Source of the DNA: Shewanella nanhaiensis
GTDB taxonomy: Bacteria > Pseudomonadota > Gammaproteobacteria > Enterobacterales > Shewanellaceae
Length of the DNA stretch: 64,000 bases
Assembly: GCF_019457885.1 (NCBI RefSeq)
Contig: NZ_JAHZST010000007.1
Coordinates: 62,001 to 126,000 of the forward strand
Direction: 5' to 3'
Part shown: one piece after another, positions 1 through 8,443 of the stretch
How the letters are laid out: each line of letters opens with the position of its first letter
Position numbering within the stretch: the first letter of the stretch is position 1
Program-made: the position numbers and the translations under genes
The notes under the pieces: model-generated
What the model was told of the DNA's origin: nothing
Database searches by the model: none
What the model saw: the letters and a program-made list of their open reading frames with translations, nothing else

Positions 1-300
1 AAACCACTCCTTTTTACGCTTCATAAAGCTAATATGGTGAGTCATGTACATAAACCCCTTAAGTGCATCGGGAGATTGCCATACTGACATATTGACCAGT
101 AACAGAGGATCATCAAAAGCCTGAATAGCGGTTGCATCACCACTCTCATCTTTAAGTCGCCAGATAAAGCCTTCACTGGACTCTGCCATCGCGTTGACAG
201 ACTCTAAGTTATCGACGAACTCCTTCATCAAAGGCTCATCCATCTCTCCTCTGGCTTTAGCAATATTTAATTGTGCCAGCTCCATATCATGCTTTCTCAT
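1..300 (-). CDS. DUF3291 family protein (3' part cut by window edge)
   Basis: The first 100 codons of a minus-strand gene are visible; the rest lies outside the window. The start is ATG at 300, preceded by GGAGTG at a good distance. The protein begins MRKHDMELAQLNIAKARGEM and continues with a segment rich in FDDPLLLVNMSVW and ending MKRKKEWF. That layout (AQLNIA near the N-terminus, FVDNLESVNAMAESSEGFIWRL, then NMSVWQS) matches my memory of DUF3291 proteins, small dimeric alpha-beta barrel-like proteins of unknown function. No function is claimed. It is too near the edge to judge its operon. Confidence 0.7.
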   Translation of the reverse strand, partial: MRKHDMELAQLNIAKARGEMDEPLMKEFVDNLESVNAMAESSEGFIWRLKDESGDATAIQAFDDPLLLVNMSVWQSPDALKGFMYMTHHISFMKRKKEWF

Positions 301-356
301 CACTCCATCCTTGAATCTAAAATGTCACGTTAGTCATAAGCATACACAAGAGTAAA

Positions 357-398
357 ATTGCATCAAGCCTATTGCATCAAACCTATTGCATCAAGCCA
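357..398. repeat. Three tandem 14-base units
   Basis: The unit ATTGCATCAAGCCT occurs three times in a row (357-370, 371-384, 385-398) with one or two base changes. It lies in the 225-base gap between the DUF3291 gene and the divergent haemerythrin-GGDEF gene. No palindrome or known element is evident. It may be simple slippage. Confidence 0.8.
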
Positions 399-525
399 CA
401 GCTCATCACTTTCCTCTTCAACTGCTAACGCATAAAAACAAAACTGTGCGCCAGAACAACGACAGTGCACTGATCTCTATCTAAAATCTATCGTCGATAA
501 AAAATATGAGAGTGATAATTTTAAA

Positions 526-1659
526 ATGGATTCATTTCAATGGGATAAAAACTTTGCTACAGGGATAGATGATGTTGATTTCCAACATAAAAAGTTAGTG
601 GATCTGATAAACCGCTTTGGTCATCAACTCGCCAGCGATGAGCTGGTCATGGAGGATATTAATCAGGTATTGCAGGAGTTATGGTTATACACCCAAGAAC
701 ACTTCCAAGATGAAGAGCGGTTAATGCATAAAAAGGGGATAGACCCAAGACACCTTACTATGCAAAAACAGGCTCATCGTTACTTTCTCCATGAAGTGCA
801 GCAGATGCAGGCAAGCATCTCCATCGACCAACCTGACGCCCTTAAATACCTGTTAGATTTTCTGACTCAATGGCTTGCTTATCATATTTTAGGTGATGAC
901 AAGAACATGGCTCGTCAAATTGAAGCAATAGATGCAGGCATGAGTCCGCAGGAAGCTTTTGCAAAGGAGGAGTCACAGGCCGATAATGCCACCGCTCCCC
1001 TACTGACCGCGCTCAACGGCCTCTTTAATCAGGTCTCTCAACGTAATAAACAGCTAATCGATCTCAATCAAACCTTAGAGGAGAAAGTGCGCCTACGAAC
1101 TCAGGCCCTTAGCGATGCTAACACTCATCTGGAAAAGCTTTCCATTACCGATATGCTTACAGGTTTGGCAAATCGACGTTTTGCGATGGAGAAATTAACT
1201 CAGCTTTGGCACAAACCTGACTCATCTCTTGGCTGCATTATGATAGATGCCGATCACTTTAAAACCGTAAACGACACCTATGGCCATGATGCAGGCGATC
1301 TTGTGTTATGTCGGCTGGCCAAAGTTCTCGAACATGCTGTGCGCACCGATGATTTTGTCTGCCGCTTAGGGGGGGATGAGTTTCTTATTCTCTGCCCCGA
1401 AACAGATTTGGCAGGATTACAGTATATCGCCGACCAACTCCTCACTAAAGTTAACGCCATCTTAGTGACATTTGGCGCCAACAAGAGCAATTTAAATTTA
1501 AATGGACACTGGAGAGGCAGTGTCAGCATAGGCTTGGCGGTGAGAACCCCAGATATGATGCAGCAAACTGAGCTTCTTAAACAGGCCGACCAAGCCCTCT
1601 ACCTTGCCAAAGAAGCGGGGAAAAACTGCATACGGACTGAAACTGCTATTGCCTGCTAG
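526..1659 (+). CDS. Bacteriohaemerythrin-GGDEF diguanylate cyclase
   Basis: A cytoplasmic protein of 377 residues that should make cyclic di-GMP under the control of an oxygen- or redox-sensing di-iron domain. The N-terminal haemerythrin domain (about 1-130) shows ligand candidates H21, H59, E63, H84, H120 and D125. The usual HxxxH pair reads QxxxH (Q80, H84), so one expected iron ligand is missing. A coiled linker (about 160-205, NQTLEEKVRLRTQALSDAN) leads to the cyclase domain, with intact GGDEF at 282-286 and an RxxD inhibitory site at 273-276, so feedback inhibition by c-di-GMP is likely. There is no membrane segment. Its last 14 bases overlap the end of the convergent GFA-type gene. The domain assignment is secure; the signal is inferred from the family. 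Confidence 0.93.
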   Translation: MDSFQWDKNFATGIDDVDFQHKKLVDLINRFGHQLASDELVMEDINQVLQELWLYTQEHFQDEERLMHKKGIDPRHLTMQKQAHRYFLHEVQQMQASISIDQPDALKYLLDFLTQWLAYHILGDDKNMARQIEAIDAGMSPQEAFAKEESQADNATAPLLTALNGLFNQVSQRNKQLIDLNQTLEEKVRLRTQALSDANTHLEKLSITDMLTGLANRRFAMEKLTQLWHKPDSSLGCIMIDADHFKTVNDTYGHDAGDLVLCRLAKVLEHAVRTDDFVCRLGGDEFLILCPETDLAGLQYIADQLLTKVNAILVTFGANKSNLNLNGHWRGSVSIGLAVRTPDMMQQTELLKQADQALYLAKEAGKNCIRTETAIAC

Positions 1660-2053
1660 GTTCAAAAGAATCGTACCTAGGCAGCTGGATATCTAGCTCT
1701 TCCCAACTCGCTTTCGATGAAACAAAATTGTGGGAGATGGGTCGCTCAGTAATATCTGAGTCGAGGATCCCTAGCCTTAATCTATAACGGCTAGGATCCT
1801 GCTCATTTGAACTATATACAGGTGAGCCACAGTGAGAGCAAAAATGTCTATTTCGGCCAGGTTTAAATGAAAATGTACTTAAGCTTTCTTGGCCTGATAC
1901 GATCTCAAAATCTGCTGCTTTGACGAATCCATTAGTGGCAAAAGCTGTACCGCTATTCTTTCTGCACAATGAGCAGTGGCAGTGAATAATGTCACTAATC
2001 CCGCCATTGATTTTTATCTGCACTTCACCGCATAAACACTTTCCGACATACAT
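1646..2053 (-). CDS. GFA/CENP-V family zinc protein
   Basis: A small protein of the glutathione-dependent formaldehyde-activating (GFA) family fold. The zinc-binding cysteines are all visible: CLCG near the N-terminus, HCHCSLCRKNSG in the middle and FCSHCGSPVYS further on. The family is often annotated as formaldehyde-activating, but most members have no proven reaction, so only the fold is claimed. The frame opens at a TTG at 2071; I prefer ATG at 2053 because the protein then starts MYVGKCLCG like its relatives and a GGAG lies upstream. It converges on the GGDEF gene with a 14-base overlap. Confidence 0.85.
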   Translation of the reverse strand: MYVGKCLCGEVQIKINGGISDIIHCHCSLCRKNSGTAFATNGFVKAADFEIVSGQESLSTFSFKPGRNRHFCSHCGSPVYSSNEQDPSRYRLRLGILDSDITERPISHNFVSSKASWEELDIQLPRYDSFEPSRQ

Positions 2054-2157
2054 AATTAATTCTGTCTCCAACTTACTTTACTATCTCAGGCTTAGCATCC
2101 AGTTTGCCAAAAACTGCCACTAAGTTAAAGTTCAAGCAGAATCCTCCTCACCCAGAC

Positions 2158-3441
2158 TTAATCCTCCTCAGGCAGCTCCACCTCATGCTCTTGATTTAGT
2201 ACCCAGCTCTCCCCCTCTGTTCTGGCAATGATCACTGCGGCGCAAGCATCGCTGAACACATTCACCGCCGTGCGCATCATGTCCAAAATTCGGTCCGTGA
2301 CCAGCAATAGGCCTATCGCCTCCAGCGGCAAACCGATGGCACCTAAAATAACGGTAATGGCGACTAAACTGGCTGCGGGGATCCCTGCGACGCCAATTGA
2401 GGTCAATAGCGCCACTATCACTATGGTAAATTGGGTCACAACTCCAAGCTCCAACCCATAGGCCTGAGCAATAAACATGGCGGCAACGCACTCATACAAG
2501 GCGGTGCCATCCATATTAACCGTTGCACCGAGAGGCAGTACAAAGCTGGATGTTTTTCTCGATACACCTGCGCGTTTCTGTACACACTTCATGGTTAACG
2601 GCAGCGTTGCCGAAGAGGATGCTGTAGAGAACGCCATCAACATGGCAGGCATCATAGCAAGTAGGTGTTTTTGGGGGGAGACACCGCCAATAAATTTAAG
2701 TAGAAGAGGCAAGACTACAAGTGTGTGAACAGCCAGTGCAACTATCACAGTGAACATAAAAACTAACATAGGTGACAGTGCTGAAAAGCCTGTAACAGTC
2801 ACCGTTTTAGCAATTAACGCAAATATACCTAGCGGGGCAAACTTAAGTACAAAGTTGGTTATTAGCACCATGGTCTTGGAAACCCCTTTGCAAAAATCCC
2901 TTAACACCTCCCCCATCCGCCCTTCGACGCGGCCCATAAAAAAACCAAACAGCAGACTAAAAAAGATAAGCCCCAACATCTGACCCCCACTGGCTGCGGC
3001 GACGATATTTGTTGGGATCATGCGAATAAAGATATCGAGTAGATCTTTACCACCTCGCCCCTCAACTTTCTCTAAAGTCGACTCAAGCTCAACAGGATCG
3101 GCATCAAGGTTTAAAGACTCCCCAGCAGCTTGTCCATCAACCACTCCAGGGGTTGTAATATTAACAAGCGTTAAACCTATTAAGATGGCAAATAGGCTAG
3201 TCGTGGCGTAGTAACCTAAGGTTTTAAGCCCGAGCCGACCTAAATTTCCCCCTTGATTCAGGCTGGCCATACTCGAGATGATAGATGACATGATCAAAGG
3301 CACAATGATCATCTTTAAGGCATTAAGAAAAAGCGTCCCTACAAACTCATAACCTTGGTAAAGCCAAGTGTCTACACTTGTAATGCTTCCTATGACAACC
3401 GCCAACACCATAGCGATTACGATCTGCCAATGAAGTTTCAT
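2158..3441 (-). CDS. Dicarboxylate/amino acid:cation symporter (DAACS family)
   Basis: An inner-membrane secondary transporter that takes up an acidic amino acid or C4-dicarboxylate with sodium ions or protons. The family signatures are present: the serine-rich hairpin FSTASSSATLPLT, the PLGATVNMDGTALYE segment (NMDGT), and the C-terminal DRILDMMRTAVNVFSD helix that binds substrate and cation. Several hydrophobic helices are evident along the length. The frame can be opened at TTG 3486, but ATG at 3441 gives the usual MKLHWQI beginning. It is a single gene, separated from the psu pair upstream by a terminator. Substrate cannot be told from sequence: glutamate, aspartate or succinate-type acids are all possible. 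Confidence 0.9.
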   Translation of the reverse strand: MKLHWQIVIAMVLAVVIGSITSVDTWLYQGYEFVGTLFLNALKMIIVPLIMSSIISSMASLNQGGNLGRLGLKTLGYYATTSLFAILIGLTLVNITTPGVVDGQAAGESLNLDADPVELESTLEKVEGRGGKDLLDIFIRMIPTNIVAAASGGQMLGLIFFSLLFGFFMGRVEGRMGEVLRDFCKGVSKTMVLITNFVLKFAPLGIFALIAKTVTVTGFSALSPMLVFMFTVIVALAVHTLVVLPLLLKFIGGVSPQKHLLAMMPAMLMAFSTASSSATLPLTMKCVQKRAGVSRKTSSFVLPLGATVNMDGTALYECVAAMFIAQAYGLELGVVTQFTIVIVALLTSIGVAGIPAASLVAITVILGAIGLPLEAIGLLLVTDRILDMMRTAVNVFSDACAAVIIARTEGESWVLNQEHEVELPEED

Positions 3442-3511
3442 CGAGTTAATCCGGCTATTAGCTGAACTTACTTTAATCCTAGACAAGAAAAGAGATCTGC
3501 AACCAACTAAA

Positions 3512-3537
3512 CGTAAAAAAGCGCCCTAAGGCGCTTT
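3512..3537 (-). terminator. Rho-independent terminator after psuG
   Basis: On the minus strand an 8-base perfect stem (AAAGCGCC / GGCGCTTT, 3518-3537) with a 4-base loop is followed directly by a T run. It lies 37 bases beyond the psuG stop and separates the psu pair from the symporter gene. Confidence 0.85.
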
Positions 3538-3573
3538 ATCTCTCTAATTGATGATTTATCTAATCAATATTAG

Positions 3574-4488
3574 TTATTTTACATATTCAACCGCAATCTC
3601 AGCAGCAAGCTTAGCATTATTAAAAACCAGCTCAATGTTGGCCTTAAGGCTTGAACCTTTGGTCTTTTCAGCTACTTTAGCCAATAGGAATGGCGTCGAT
3701 GCCTTACCCGATATGCCCTGATCATCCATCTGAGCCAAGGCATCTAAGATAACCTCATCAATCATAGCGCGATCCAGTTGATGGGCTTCAGGAATAGGGT
3801 TGGCCACCACCACGCCACCTTTTAATCCCATGGCCCACTTAGCTTTCAATACATCAGCGATCTGCTCCGGAGTATCAAGTCTGTAGTCCACACCAAAATC
3901 ACTTTCGCGGGTATAAAATGCAGGCAAGGTATCAGTTTGGTGGCCGATAACCGGCACACCTTGGGTTTCTAGGTATTCAAGGGTTAGGCCGATATCTAAA
4001 ATCGATTTCGCCCCTGCGCACACTACGGCGACATTAGTATTGGCTAGTTCTTGCAGATCGGCAGAGATATCAAAGGTTTGCTCAGCTCCGCGATGAACAC
4101 CGCCAATGCCTCCAGTGGCAAATACCTTAATCCCTGCCATTGCCGCTAAGATCATCGTTGATGCAACAGTTGTGGCGCCATCAACTTGCTTAGCAACGAT
4201 AAAAGGGATATCGCGGCGACTGGTCTTAATCACATCCAAGCCCGCTTTACCTAAGTACTCAATCTCATCAGGCGTCATCCCTACCTTTAGTCGCCCCTTT
4301 AAGATAGCGATCGTCGCAGGAATCGCCCCATTGTCTCTAATGATCTGCTCAACGCGCAGCGCCGTCTCAACATTTTGTGGATAAGGCATGCCATGGGAGA
4401 TAATGGTCGACTCTAATGCAACAACTGGCTTTCCAGCAGCTAATGCAGCTGCAACTTCAGGGTTAATATCTAGGTATTGCTCTAACAT
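3574..4488 (-). CDS. psuG: Pseudouridine-5'-phosphate glycosidase
   Basis: Splits pseudouridine 5'-phosphate into uracil and ribose 5-phosphate, a manganese-dependent cytoplasmic step in pseudouridine salvage. At 304 residues it has the family's normal length. Family hallmarks include VALESTIISHGMPYPQNVETA near the N-terminus, the glycine-rich ATGGIGGVHRGAEQTFDISADL block and GHQTDTLPAFYTRES. ATG at 4488 overlaps the end of the upstream kinase gene by 7 bases, so the two are almost certainly one transcript, and a terminator follows the stop. The kinase would provide its substrate. Assignment is firm. Confidence 0.95.
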   Translation of the reverse strand: MLEQYLDINPEVAAALAAGKPVVALESTIISHGMPYPQNVETALRVEQIIRDNGAIPATIAILKGRLKVGMTPDEIEYLGKAGLDVIKTSRRDIPFIVAKQVDGATTVASTMILAAMAGIKVFATGGIGGVHRGAEQTFDISADLQELANTNVAVVCAGAKSILDIGLTLEYLETQGVPVIGHQTDTLPAFYTRESDFGVDYRLDTPEQIADVLKAKWAMGLKGGVVVANPIPEAHQLDRAMIDEVILDALAQMDDQGISGKASTPFLLAKVAEKTKGSSLKANIELVFNNAKLAAEIAVEYVK

Positions 4489-5573
4489 ATAGACTCCTTG
4501 ATAACGCGATTGACTGACATTTCAGACATGTTTGGGTTGATGGTCGCAAGATGTGACAAAGCCACTACGGCTGCGGCCATGGCAAATTTTGTTGATTGTT
4601 CGATATCCCAATCCTGAAGCCAGCCATGGGCAAGGCCTGCAAGAAACGCATCCCCAGCGCCATTGGCATTGACCATAGGGACATCGACAGCGGGAATAAG
4701 CGCTTGAGTTTGACCATCACTATAGAAAACCCCATCAGCCCCTAAGCTTAAAAAGATGCGTTGCACCCCCTGCTCATGAAACCAACGACCTAACTTAGGT
4801 AGCTCGCCATAATTCGCGATGCTTATTCCAGAGAGCTGCTCAGCTTCTTTAAGATTGGGCTTTAATGTGTGAATAGCGCTCAAAAAAGGTTGAATTTTCT
4901 TTGCTTTTGCACAGGAGACAGTATCGACAAATATCGGCCTGTCGGAGAAGTTGCTTAGCAGATACTCCAGAGCTGGCGCCGAAAGATTAGCATCTAAGAT
5001 AAGCAGATCTGCACGTCTTAGCATCTCCTCTTGTACCTTTAATAACTCAACGCTCAGCCTATCTAAAATCGCCATATCATTGATAGCAACATGCATATCG
5101 CTATCACCGTCAAGTACTGACAGGTAAGTAGAGGTTGATGCATCCTTTAGCTGCAAACAGGCCTGCATATCGATACCGGCTTGCTGACACTGGTCGATAA
5201 TAGCCTGCCCATAGGTATCTTTTCCCACCGCACTCAGTAGTCGAGTTTGCGAGCCTAAGCGGGCTAAGTTTTCGGCAATATTTCGTCCCACTCCACCAGG
5301 AGAGCAGGTCACGCTACCGGGATTTGAATCACCCACTTGCAACGTATCTAAAGGGCGACCAAGGATATCCATATTGGCCCCCCCAACCACCACGGCATAA
5401 CGGGATTCAGCCAAAATATAGCCCTTGCCGCGAATAATGCCTTTATGGGTCAGGTTCATAATATGCCCTGCAACAGCTGAGCGACTTATTCCAAGTCGAT
5501 CGGCAAGGTCTTGTTGTGCAATTAACGGGTTCTGTTTAAGTATTGCCAGTATCTGATGTTCGCGTTCTGTCAT
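4482..5573 (-). CDS. psuK: Pseudouridine kinase (PfkB family) with N-terminal winged-helix domain
   Basis: Phosphorylates pseudouridine at the 5' position to feed PsuG. Residues 1-55 form a winged-helix DNA-binding segment (TEREHQILAILKQNP, then DLADRLGISRSAVAGHIMNL). The rest is a PfkB-family sugar kinase with the N-terminal glycine motif (VVVGGANMDILGRP, GGVGRNIAENLARLG) and the C-terminal catalytic motif NANGAGDAFLAGLAHG, whose aspartate is the base. Fusion of a regulator-like domain to the kinase suggests autoregulation. A palindrome just upstream of the start (5596-5611) is a candidate operator. Pairing with psuG makes pseudouridine the likely substrate. Confidence 0.92.
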   Translation of the reverse strand: MTEREHQILAILKQNPLIAQQDLADRLGISRSAVAGHIMNLTHKGIIRGKGYILAESRYAVVVGGANMDILGRPLDTLQVGDSNPGSVTCSPGGVGRNIAENLARLGSQTRLLSAVGKDTYGQAIIDQCQQAGIDMQACLQLKDASTSTYLSVLDGDSDMHVAINDMAILDRLSVELLKVQEEMLRRADLLILDANLSAPALEYLLSNFSDRPIFVDTVSCAKAKKIQPFLSAIHTLKPNLKEAEQLSGISIANYGELPKLGRWFHEQGVQRIFLSLGADGVFYSDGQTQALIPAVDVPMVNANGAGDAFLAGLAHGWLQDWDIEQSTKFAMAAAVVALSHLATINPNMSEMSVNRVIKESIC

Positions 5574-5595
5574 TGTTATTATCCAGTTTTAACGA

Positions 5596-5611
5596 CCAAA
5601 CATTTGTTTGG
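5596..5611. promoter_or_regulatory. Palindrome upstream of psuK, candidate operator
   Basis: CCAAACA and TGTTTGG face each other across two bases, 23 bases upstream of the psuK start. A further half-site ACCAAAC follows at 5614-5620 and a smaller CCAA-GG-TTGG palindrome at 5627-5636. The HTH domain at the N-terminus of PsuK is a natural candidate to bind here, but this is inference. Confidence 0.45.
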
Positions 5612-5925
5612 ATACCAAACTTAAGTCCAAGGTTGGATTTTAAAATATGCTGAATAAGAATAAAGTTCAAGTAAAACAGATAAAAACCTTGCTCAAACCG
5701 TGAACAAGCTCCGATTAAGCCAGTACTTAATTAGTAACAGATAGAGAACAGTGGGGGTTGTAAGTTGGGAAATAACAGAGCGGAACAGGATGGGCTAAAG
5801 ATACGGCATAGAGAGTGGTGATCAGAAAGAAATAGATAGTGATTAATCACGAGTAAAGGCTGCTCAAAAAAGTTTGTAGCCTTAAACTCGATATCTGTTA
5901 CACGTAACCACCCTAGCTCTTAGCT

Positions 5926-5953
5926 ATTACTTGTAACTTATAACTCGTAACTA
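5926..5953 (-). repeat. Degenerate heptanucleotide repeat (GAGTTRY-like)
   Basis: Read on the minus strand, four consecutive 7-base units resemble GAGTTRY. They sit six bases beyond the stop codon of the YaiI-type gene. The units resemble the perfect GAGTTGC array near the other end of the window. Confidence 0.6.
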
Positions 5954-5959
5954 TAAAGC

Positions 5960-6415
5960 TTAAACTGGCTTATGGTGTTTAGTGACAAAACGGTCTAGCT
6001 GATTACCAAAAGCTTGTTTCTCGCTAGCACCAATTGCAGCAGGTCCTCCAGTTTGCACGCCACTGGCACGCATGGTATCCATAAAGTCGCGCATGTTTAA
6101 AATCGACTTGATGTTCTGCTCAGTATAAAGCTCACCTCGAGGATTTAATGCAACGCCACCTTTATCGATCACCTCTGATGCTAGCGGAATATCGGCGGTG
6201 ATCACCAGATCGCCTGCATCAAGACGCTTAACGATTTCATCATCGGCCACATCAAAGCCTGACGGCACTGTGACCATGTTGATATAACGTGAAGGTGGAA
6301 TACGCATAGCGTGATTTGCCACTAGAGTGACTTCCACTTTCGCTCTATCGGCCACCCGAAACAGGATCTCTTTTATTACGCCTGGGCAGGCATCGGCATC
6401 AACCCAAATCTTCAT
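5960..6415 (-). CDS. YaiI/YqxD family protein (DUF188)
   Basis: A compact protein of about 151 residues with the family start [19 protein letters not shown] and the later motif [16 protein letters not shown]. The conserved aspartates place it in the PIN-like/NYN nuclease-like fold, but no substrate is established. The C-terminal half ([19 protein letters not shown]) is also typical. The ATG at 6415 is preceded by AAGGGAAG and is preferred over the adjoining TTG. It stands alone on the minus strand. Confidence 0.92.
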   Translation of the reverse strand: MKIWVDADACPGVIKEILFRVADRAKVEVTLVANHAMRIPPSRYINMVTVPSGFDVADDEIVKRLDAGDLVITADIPLASEVIDKGGVALNPRGELYTEQNIKSILNMRDFMDTMRASGVQTGGPAAIGASEKQAFGNQLDRFVTKHHKPV

Positions 6416-6457
6416 CAACTTCCCTTCTTTTATAAAACGCTAATTCTACATATAAAA

Positions 6458-6503
6458 AACCGCCATGTTCAATAATACCAATCGGTATAAGAGCATAGCG
6501 GTT
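6458..6503 (-). terminator. Terminator after the PhnA-type gene, containing a TACCRATYGGTA palindrome
   Basis: On the minus strand AACCGCTATG pairs with CATGGCGGTT (one T-G wobble) and a T run follows. The loop itself contains a second hairpin, ATACC-GATT-GGTAT, of a kind scattered through Shewanella genomes. It begins 29 bases beyond the stop of the PhnA-type gene. Confidence 0.75.
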
Positions 6504-6531
6504 AATCAGCACAACTTACTAAGTGTTGAAG

Positions 6532-7110
6532 TTACTCTTCACCAGCAGGTACTTTTTTCACAAAACAGGTCAGGATAACAATGCGAGTGCCGTTTACACG
6601 ACCTTCGATATGCTCTGGGTTGTTTGTTAACGAGATCCCACGAACTGTAGTACCACGCTTGGCCGTAAAGGTGGTTCCCTTAACGTTAAGATCTTTAATG
6701 ATAACCACGTTATCACCTGCTTCCAAGATAGCGCCATTACTGTCTTTATGAGGCACAAAATCTTCATCGACCTCTTCAATACCCGCTTCAGCCCATGCTT
6801 GCATATGTTCATCAAGGTATAACATATCTAACAGATCACGAGCCCAAGCCTCAGCACTTATCTGCTTTAGCATACGGTAAGCCATGATCTGAACAGCCGG
6901 AACTTGACTCCACATGCTGTCATTAAGGCAACGCCAGTGATTCATATCGATACTGCTTGGATCTTGGACTTGACCAGTACAAGTGTCACAAATCATGATA
7001 CGCGCATCGCCATAACCTTTTGAATCAGGAAGCTCAAAAGAGGCTAACTTTGTCTCGCTACCACATAACTCACACTTACTATCACAACGCTTTAATAGTT
7101 CTCTAGTCAT
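6532..7110 (-). CDS. PhnA/YjdM domain protein
   Basis: A 192-residue cytoplasmic protein with an N-terminal zinc-ribbon-like pair of cysteine motifs (CDSKCELCGSETKL and MICDTCTGQ) and a C-terminal PhnA domain (about 118-190, beginning DSNGAILEAGDNVVIIKDL and including KRGTTVRGISL). The name comes from a gene near the E. coli phosphonate genes, but the family is not itself a proven phosphonate enzyme, and no phn genes are nearby. ATG at 7110. Single gene with its own terminator. Confidence 0.9.
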   Translation of the reverse strand: MTRELLKRCDSKCELCGSETKLASFELPDSKGYGDARIMICDTCTGQVQDPSSIDMNHWRCLNDSMWSQVPAVQIMAYRMLKQISAEAWARDLLDMLYLDEHMQAWAEAGIEEVDEDFVPHKDSNGAILEAGDNVVIIKDLNVKGTTFTAKRGTTVRGISLTNNPEHIEGRVNGTRIVILTCFVKKVPAGEE

Positions 7111-7388
7111 ATCAATCTTATCTATCTGAAATCAAAAAATTGCACGGCAAAAATACCACTACAATAAGGATAAAATGCTGGCATATTTGGCAAATGCCAA
7201 CAATTAATTGGTGCGCATTATAGCATATTTGAATAGGTCAAAAAAGTGAGCTAAGTAGCCTATAAGCAAACTGTGATTAATAAGGCAAAGGTGCTCATTG
7301 TAGATAGATTTTTTGTTATCCATTGAATTTTGGGCATTAGGCAACTACACCTTAATAGAGTAACACCACTGCTTGTAAGGGAATACAT

Positions 7389-7565
7389 ATGCTTATACTC
7401 ACCAGAAAAGCCAATACCTCACTCATTTTGACTAATATCTATGATAAAGATGGCCAGCCCTTAAAAGATATAGAGGTTCACCTCTACCATGATAATCGGG
7501 TTGGTATCGATGCTGCCCCCAGCATCGATATCTACCGCTCTGAGATATTAGATCTGGATAAGTAG
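7389..7565 (+). CDS. Small divergent CsrA/RsmA-like RNA-binding protein
   Basis: A 58-codon reading frame starts with ATG at 7389, has AAGGGA eight bases upstream, and ends with TAG. It begins MLILTRKANTSLIL, the almost invariant CsrA N-terminus (MLILTRK/R) carrying the RNA-binding residues L4, T5, R6 and K7. It ends VGIDAAPSIDIYRSEILDLDK, matching the CsrA IGINAPKEVAVHREEIY region with R50 at the place of the essential R44. Between the two halves it carries about six extra residues (IYDKDGQPLKD) and lacks the usual VTVLGVKGNQVR strand wording. CsrA acts as a dimer on GGA motifs in mRNA leaders. This paralogue is likely to bind RNA or modulate the main CsrA, but that is inference. No neighbour overlaps it. 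Confidence 0.78.
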   Translation: MLILTRKANTSLILTNIYDKDGQPLKDIEVHLYHDNRVGIDAAPSIDIYRSEILDLDK

Positions 7566-7800
7566 CCCACTGTTATCAAATCGTGCCCAGCTAGCCTATA
7601 TTCAAAGCAATGTTCAGGCACACTCGCACGGAAGAGTTACAAACTACAGATAACCAAAATTAAAGACCATTAGACCAAAGATGAAAAGCGAAACAAGTTT
7701 AACCACTAAAAACAAAAGGAGTAACAAAGCAGTTACCCCTCGGCTCAACCTATGCTAATTTACTAAAGTTAATCATATTAAAGGTGCAAGGATCGGAAGC

Positions 7801-8418
7801 ATGCCCGAGGAAAAAAAGAAAATTTTAGTGCTGTTTGCACACCCCGCCCAAGAGAGATCAGAGATCAATAAGCCACTTTTTACCGAGTGCCAACAACATG
7901 GTGATGTCACCTGTATTGATCTCTACCATGAATACCCCACATTCCATATCGACATAGACAAGGAGCAGCAGAGGCTCGTTGACCATGACGTGGTCATCTT
8001 TATGTTCCCCCTCTATTGGTACTCCACTCCCGCTATTTTAAAACAATGGCAAGATCTGGTACTGGAATATGGCTTTGCTTACGGCACTAATGGCACCGCA
8101 TTGAAGGGAAAAACGTTTCTGTGTGCCATCTCTGCCGGAGGCTCTGAAGATGCCTATCAAGAAGCTGGCTATAACCATTTCTCCATACGCGAACTACTTC
8201 AGCCTCTTGAACAGACCGCCTCATTAACAGGCATGGAGTATTTGGCCCCTTTTGTTCTATTTGGCTCCCGTAGTGCCGTCGAGGAAAATCGCGTCCATGA
8301 GCATATTAACCAGATGCACCAGCTACTTAATGCACTGGCCAATAATAAACTCGACTTAGCACAAGCCAAGTCACTGCCGCTGTTGAACAAGAATTTGGCA
8401 ACACTTATCCAAGCATAA
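7801..8418 (+). CDS. KefG/KefF-like NAD(P)H quinone oxidoreductase
   Basis: A flavodoxin-fold protein of 205 residues related to the ancillary subunits of glutathione-gated potassium efflux systems. Visible features are ILVLFAHPAQERSEINKPL (flavin phosphate region), HDVVIFMFPLYWYSTPAILKQW (the P-x-YWYS-P-x-LK-W motif of the family) and GKTFLCAISAGGSEDAY. It lies 25 bases before the antiporter gene, as kefG does before kefB, so the two should be co-transcribed and the proteins should act together at the inner membrane. The ATG at 7801 follows GGATCGGAAGC. Confidence 0.9.
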   Translation: MPEEKKKILVLFAHPAQERSEINKPLFTECQQHGDVTCIDLYHEYPTFHIDIDKEQQRLVDHDVVIFMFPLYWYSTPAILKQWQDLVLEYGFAYGTNGTALKGKTFLCAISAGGSEDAYQEAGYNHFSIRELLQPLEQTASLTGMEYLAPFVLFGSRSAVEENRVHEHINQMHQLLNALANNKLDLAQAKSLPLLNKNLATLIQA

Positions 8419-8443
8419 CAATAATTAAGGAAGACAAAACGCC

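Larger units (their letters stand above)
5574..5959. other. Intergenic region between psuK and the YaiI-type gene
   Basis: This 386-base stretch holds the psuK-side palindrome and, at 5926-5953, four degenerate 7-base units (minus strand TAGTTAC, GAGTTAT, AAGTTAC, AAGTAAT) just beyond the stop of the YaiI-type gene. I see no coding signal elsewhere in it. Confidence 0.6.
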
